14,937 nucleotides of DNA from Bacteriovoracaceae bacterium (lineage in GTDB: Bacteria > Bdellovibrionota > Bacteriovoracia > Bacteriovoracales > Bacteriovoracaceae). Shown here piece by piece: positions 14,482 through 14,937 of this stretch. The stretch covers positions 1-14,937 of the forward strand of contig JAGLCH010000157.1 in NCBI GenBank assembly GCA_023146355.1, given 5' to 3'. Position numbers and translations under genes: made by a program. The notes under the pieces were generated by a model. It saw only the letters and a program-made list of their open reading frames with translations, was not told where the DNA came from and ran no database searches. Each line of letters begins with the position of its first letter. Position 1 is the first letter of the stretch.

Positions 14482-14486
14482 AAATA

Positions 14487-14512
14487 CCCCGCAAGGGGTT
14501 TTTATTTTTTTA
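14487..14512. terminator. Bidirectional terminator between ileS and the convergent signalling gene
   Basis: CCCC and GGGG pair around a GCAA (GNRA-type) loop at 14487-14498. TTTTTATTTTTTT follows on the plus strand, and TATTTTT follows on the minus strand. It lies 5 nt after the ileS stop and before the stop at 14502 of the minus-strand gene, so it can serve both. Confidence 0.8.
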
Positions 14513-14937
14513 AAAGCTCATCAATTAATGGGTATAGCTGCTTCTTCTTTATTGGCTTGCAGAGATACTCAGTACATCCTGCCTGAAATGCTTTTGCAAT
14601 TTCATTTTCAAGAGCATAGGCAGAGATTGCAAGAATAGGGACAGGAAAATCAACCTCATTTTCAAGCTCATGCTTTCTAATATTTTCTGTTGCTTGGTAA
14701 CCATCAACTTCAGGCATTTGAAGATCCATCAAAATAATATCAGGACTATGTTCTAAATAAAGTTCAAATGCTTCTTTACCATTCTCGCCTGTGATTAATT
14801 TATAGTTGAATTTCTCGAGCATAACCTCGATTAAAGTAACATTTACGGGACTATCATCAATTACCAGTACCGTTTTGGCGACTTCCCTCTGAATCTCTTT
14901 ATCCTCACAATTAAACTCTAGAAGTTTTTCAATCGAT
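14502..14937 (-). CDS. Receiver domain at the C-terminus of a truncated signalling protein
   Basis: The frame is open to the window edge, so about 145 C-terminal codons are visible. They encode a complete CheY-like receiver: VLVIDDSPVN (acidic pair), DIILMDLQMPEVDG (phosphoacceptor Asp), ILAISAYA (conserved Ser/Thr position) and LCKPIKKKQL (conserved Lys-Pro). The sequence before VLVIDD (IEKLLEFNCEDKEIQREVAKT) continues the coding frame, so an ATG at 14822 inside the domain cannot be the true start. The MDLQMPEVDGYQAT style and the lack of any output domain afterwards are typical of the C-terminal receiver of hybrid histidine kinases, though a multi-receiver regulator is also possible. The gene converges on ileS. 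Confidence 0.85.
   Translation of the reverse strand, partial: SIEKLLEFNCEDKEIQREVAKTVLVIDDSPVNVTLIEVMLEKFNYKLITGENGKEAFELYLEHSPDIILMDLQMPEVDGYQATENIRKHELENEVDFPVPILAISAYALENEIAKAFQAGCTEYLCKPIKKKQLYPLIDELLKK

Overview
The window is about 15 kb of a low-GC (roughly 40%) Gram-negative genome rich in secreted proteins and lipoproteins. The TPR-associated TRAP transporter (TPAT), the abundance of lipobox signal peptides and the long type 2 isoleucyl-tRNA synthetase point to a Bdellovibrionota/delta-proteobacteria-like bacterium, possibly Bacteriovorax or Halobacteriovorax. That placement is inference, since no rRNA or other phylogenetic marker was compared. No tRNA, rRNA, CRISPR array, insertion sequence or phage gene is visible.

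Layout. (1) Positions 1-1100: a truncated unrecognised gene on the minus strand is divergent from a HAD-superfamily phosphatase on the plus strand. (2) Positions 1100-3000: two tandem paralogous lipoprotein genes on the plus strand are about 73% identical without gaps. Each has its own terminator and a shared set of upstream motifs. The second copy lies between two inverted copies of a 25-nt REP-like sequence. (3) Positions 3000-8331, minus strand: a tightly coupled five-gene operon. It encodes a TatT-like lipoprotein, a DctP-type solute-binding protein, a DctQ small permease, a DctM large permease and an unrecognised secreted protein with a Pro/Lys-rich linker. The first four form a TPAT transporter, and the binding protein lacks both arginines that normally bind carboxylate ligands. 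(4) Positions 8400-8661: a very basic 57-aa miniprotein gene on the plus strand, with a good ribosome binding site. (5) Positions 8658-11209, minus strand: a three-gene unit of a secreted FecR-domain protein, Maf nucleotide pyrophosphatase and a small secreted basic protein. (6) Positions 11353-14481, plus strand: ileS (type 2), ending in a bidirectional terminator. (7) Positions 14502-14937, minus strand: the C-terminal receiver domain of a truncated signalling protein.

How the parts work together. The TPAT operon is the clearest functional unit. The outer-membrane or periplasmic lipoprotein TatT and the binding protein would hand a ligand, probably not a simple carboxylate, to the QM permease. 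The fifth gene begins 7 nt after dctM and may be an extra subunit. The two lipoproteins look co-regulated. The other genes are housekeeping (ileS, maf, HAD phosphatase) or envelope proteins of unknown role. Several start codons were moved downstream from the longest open frame using ribosome binding sites, signal peptides and domain limits; each case is explained in its entry.
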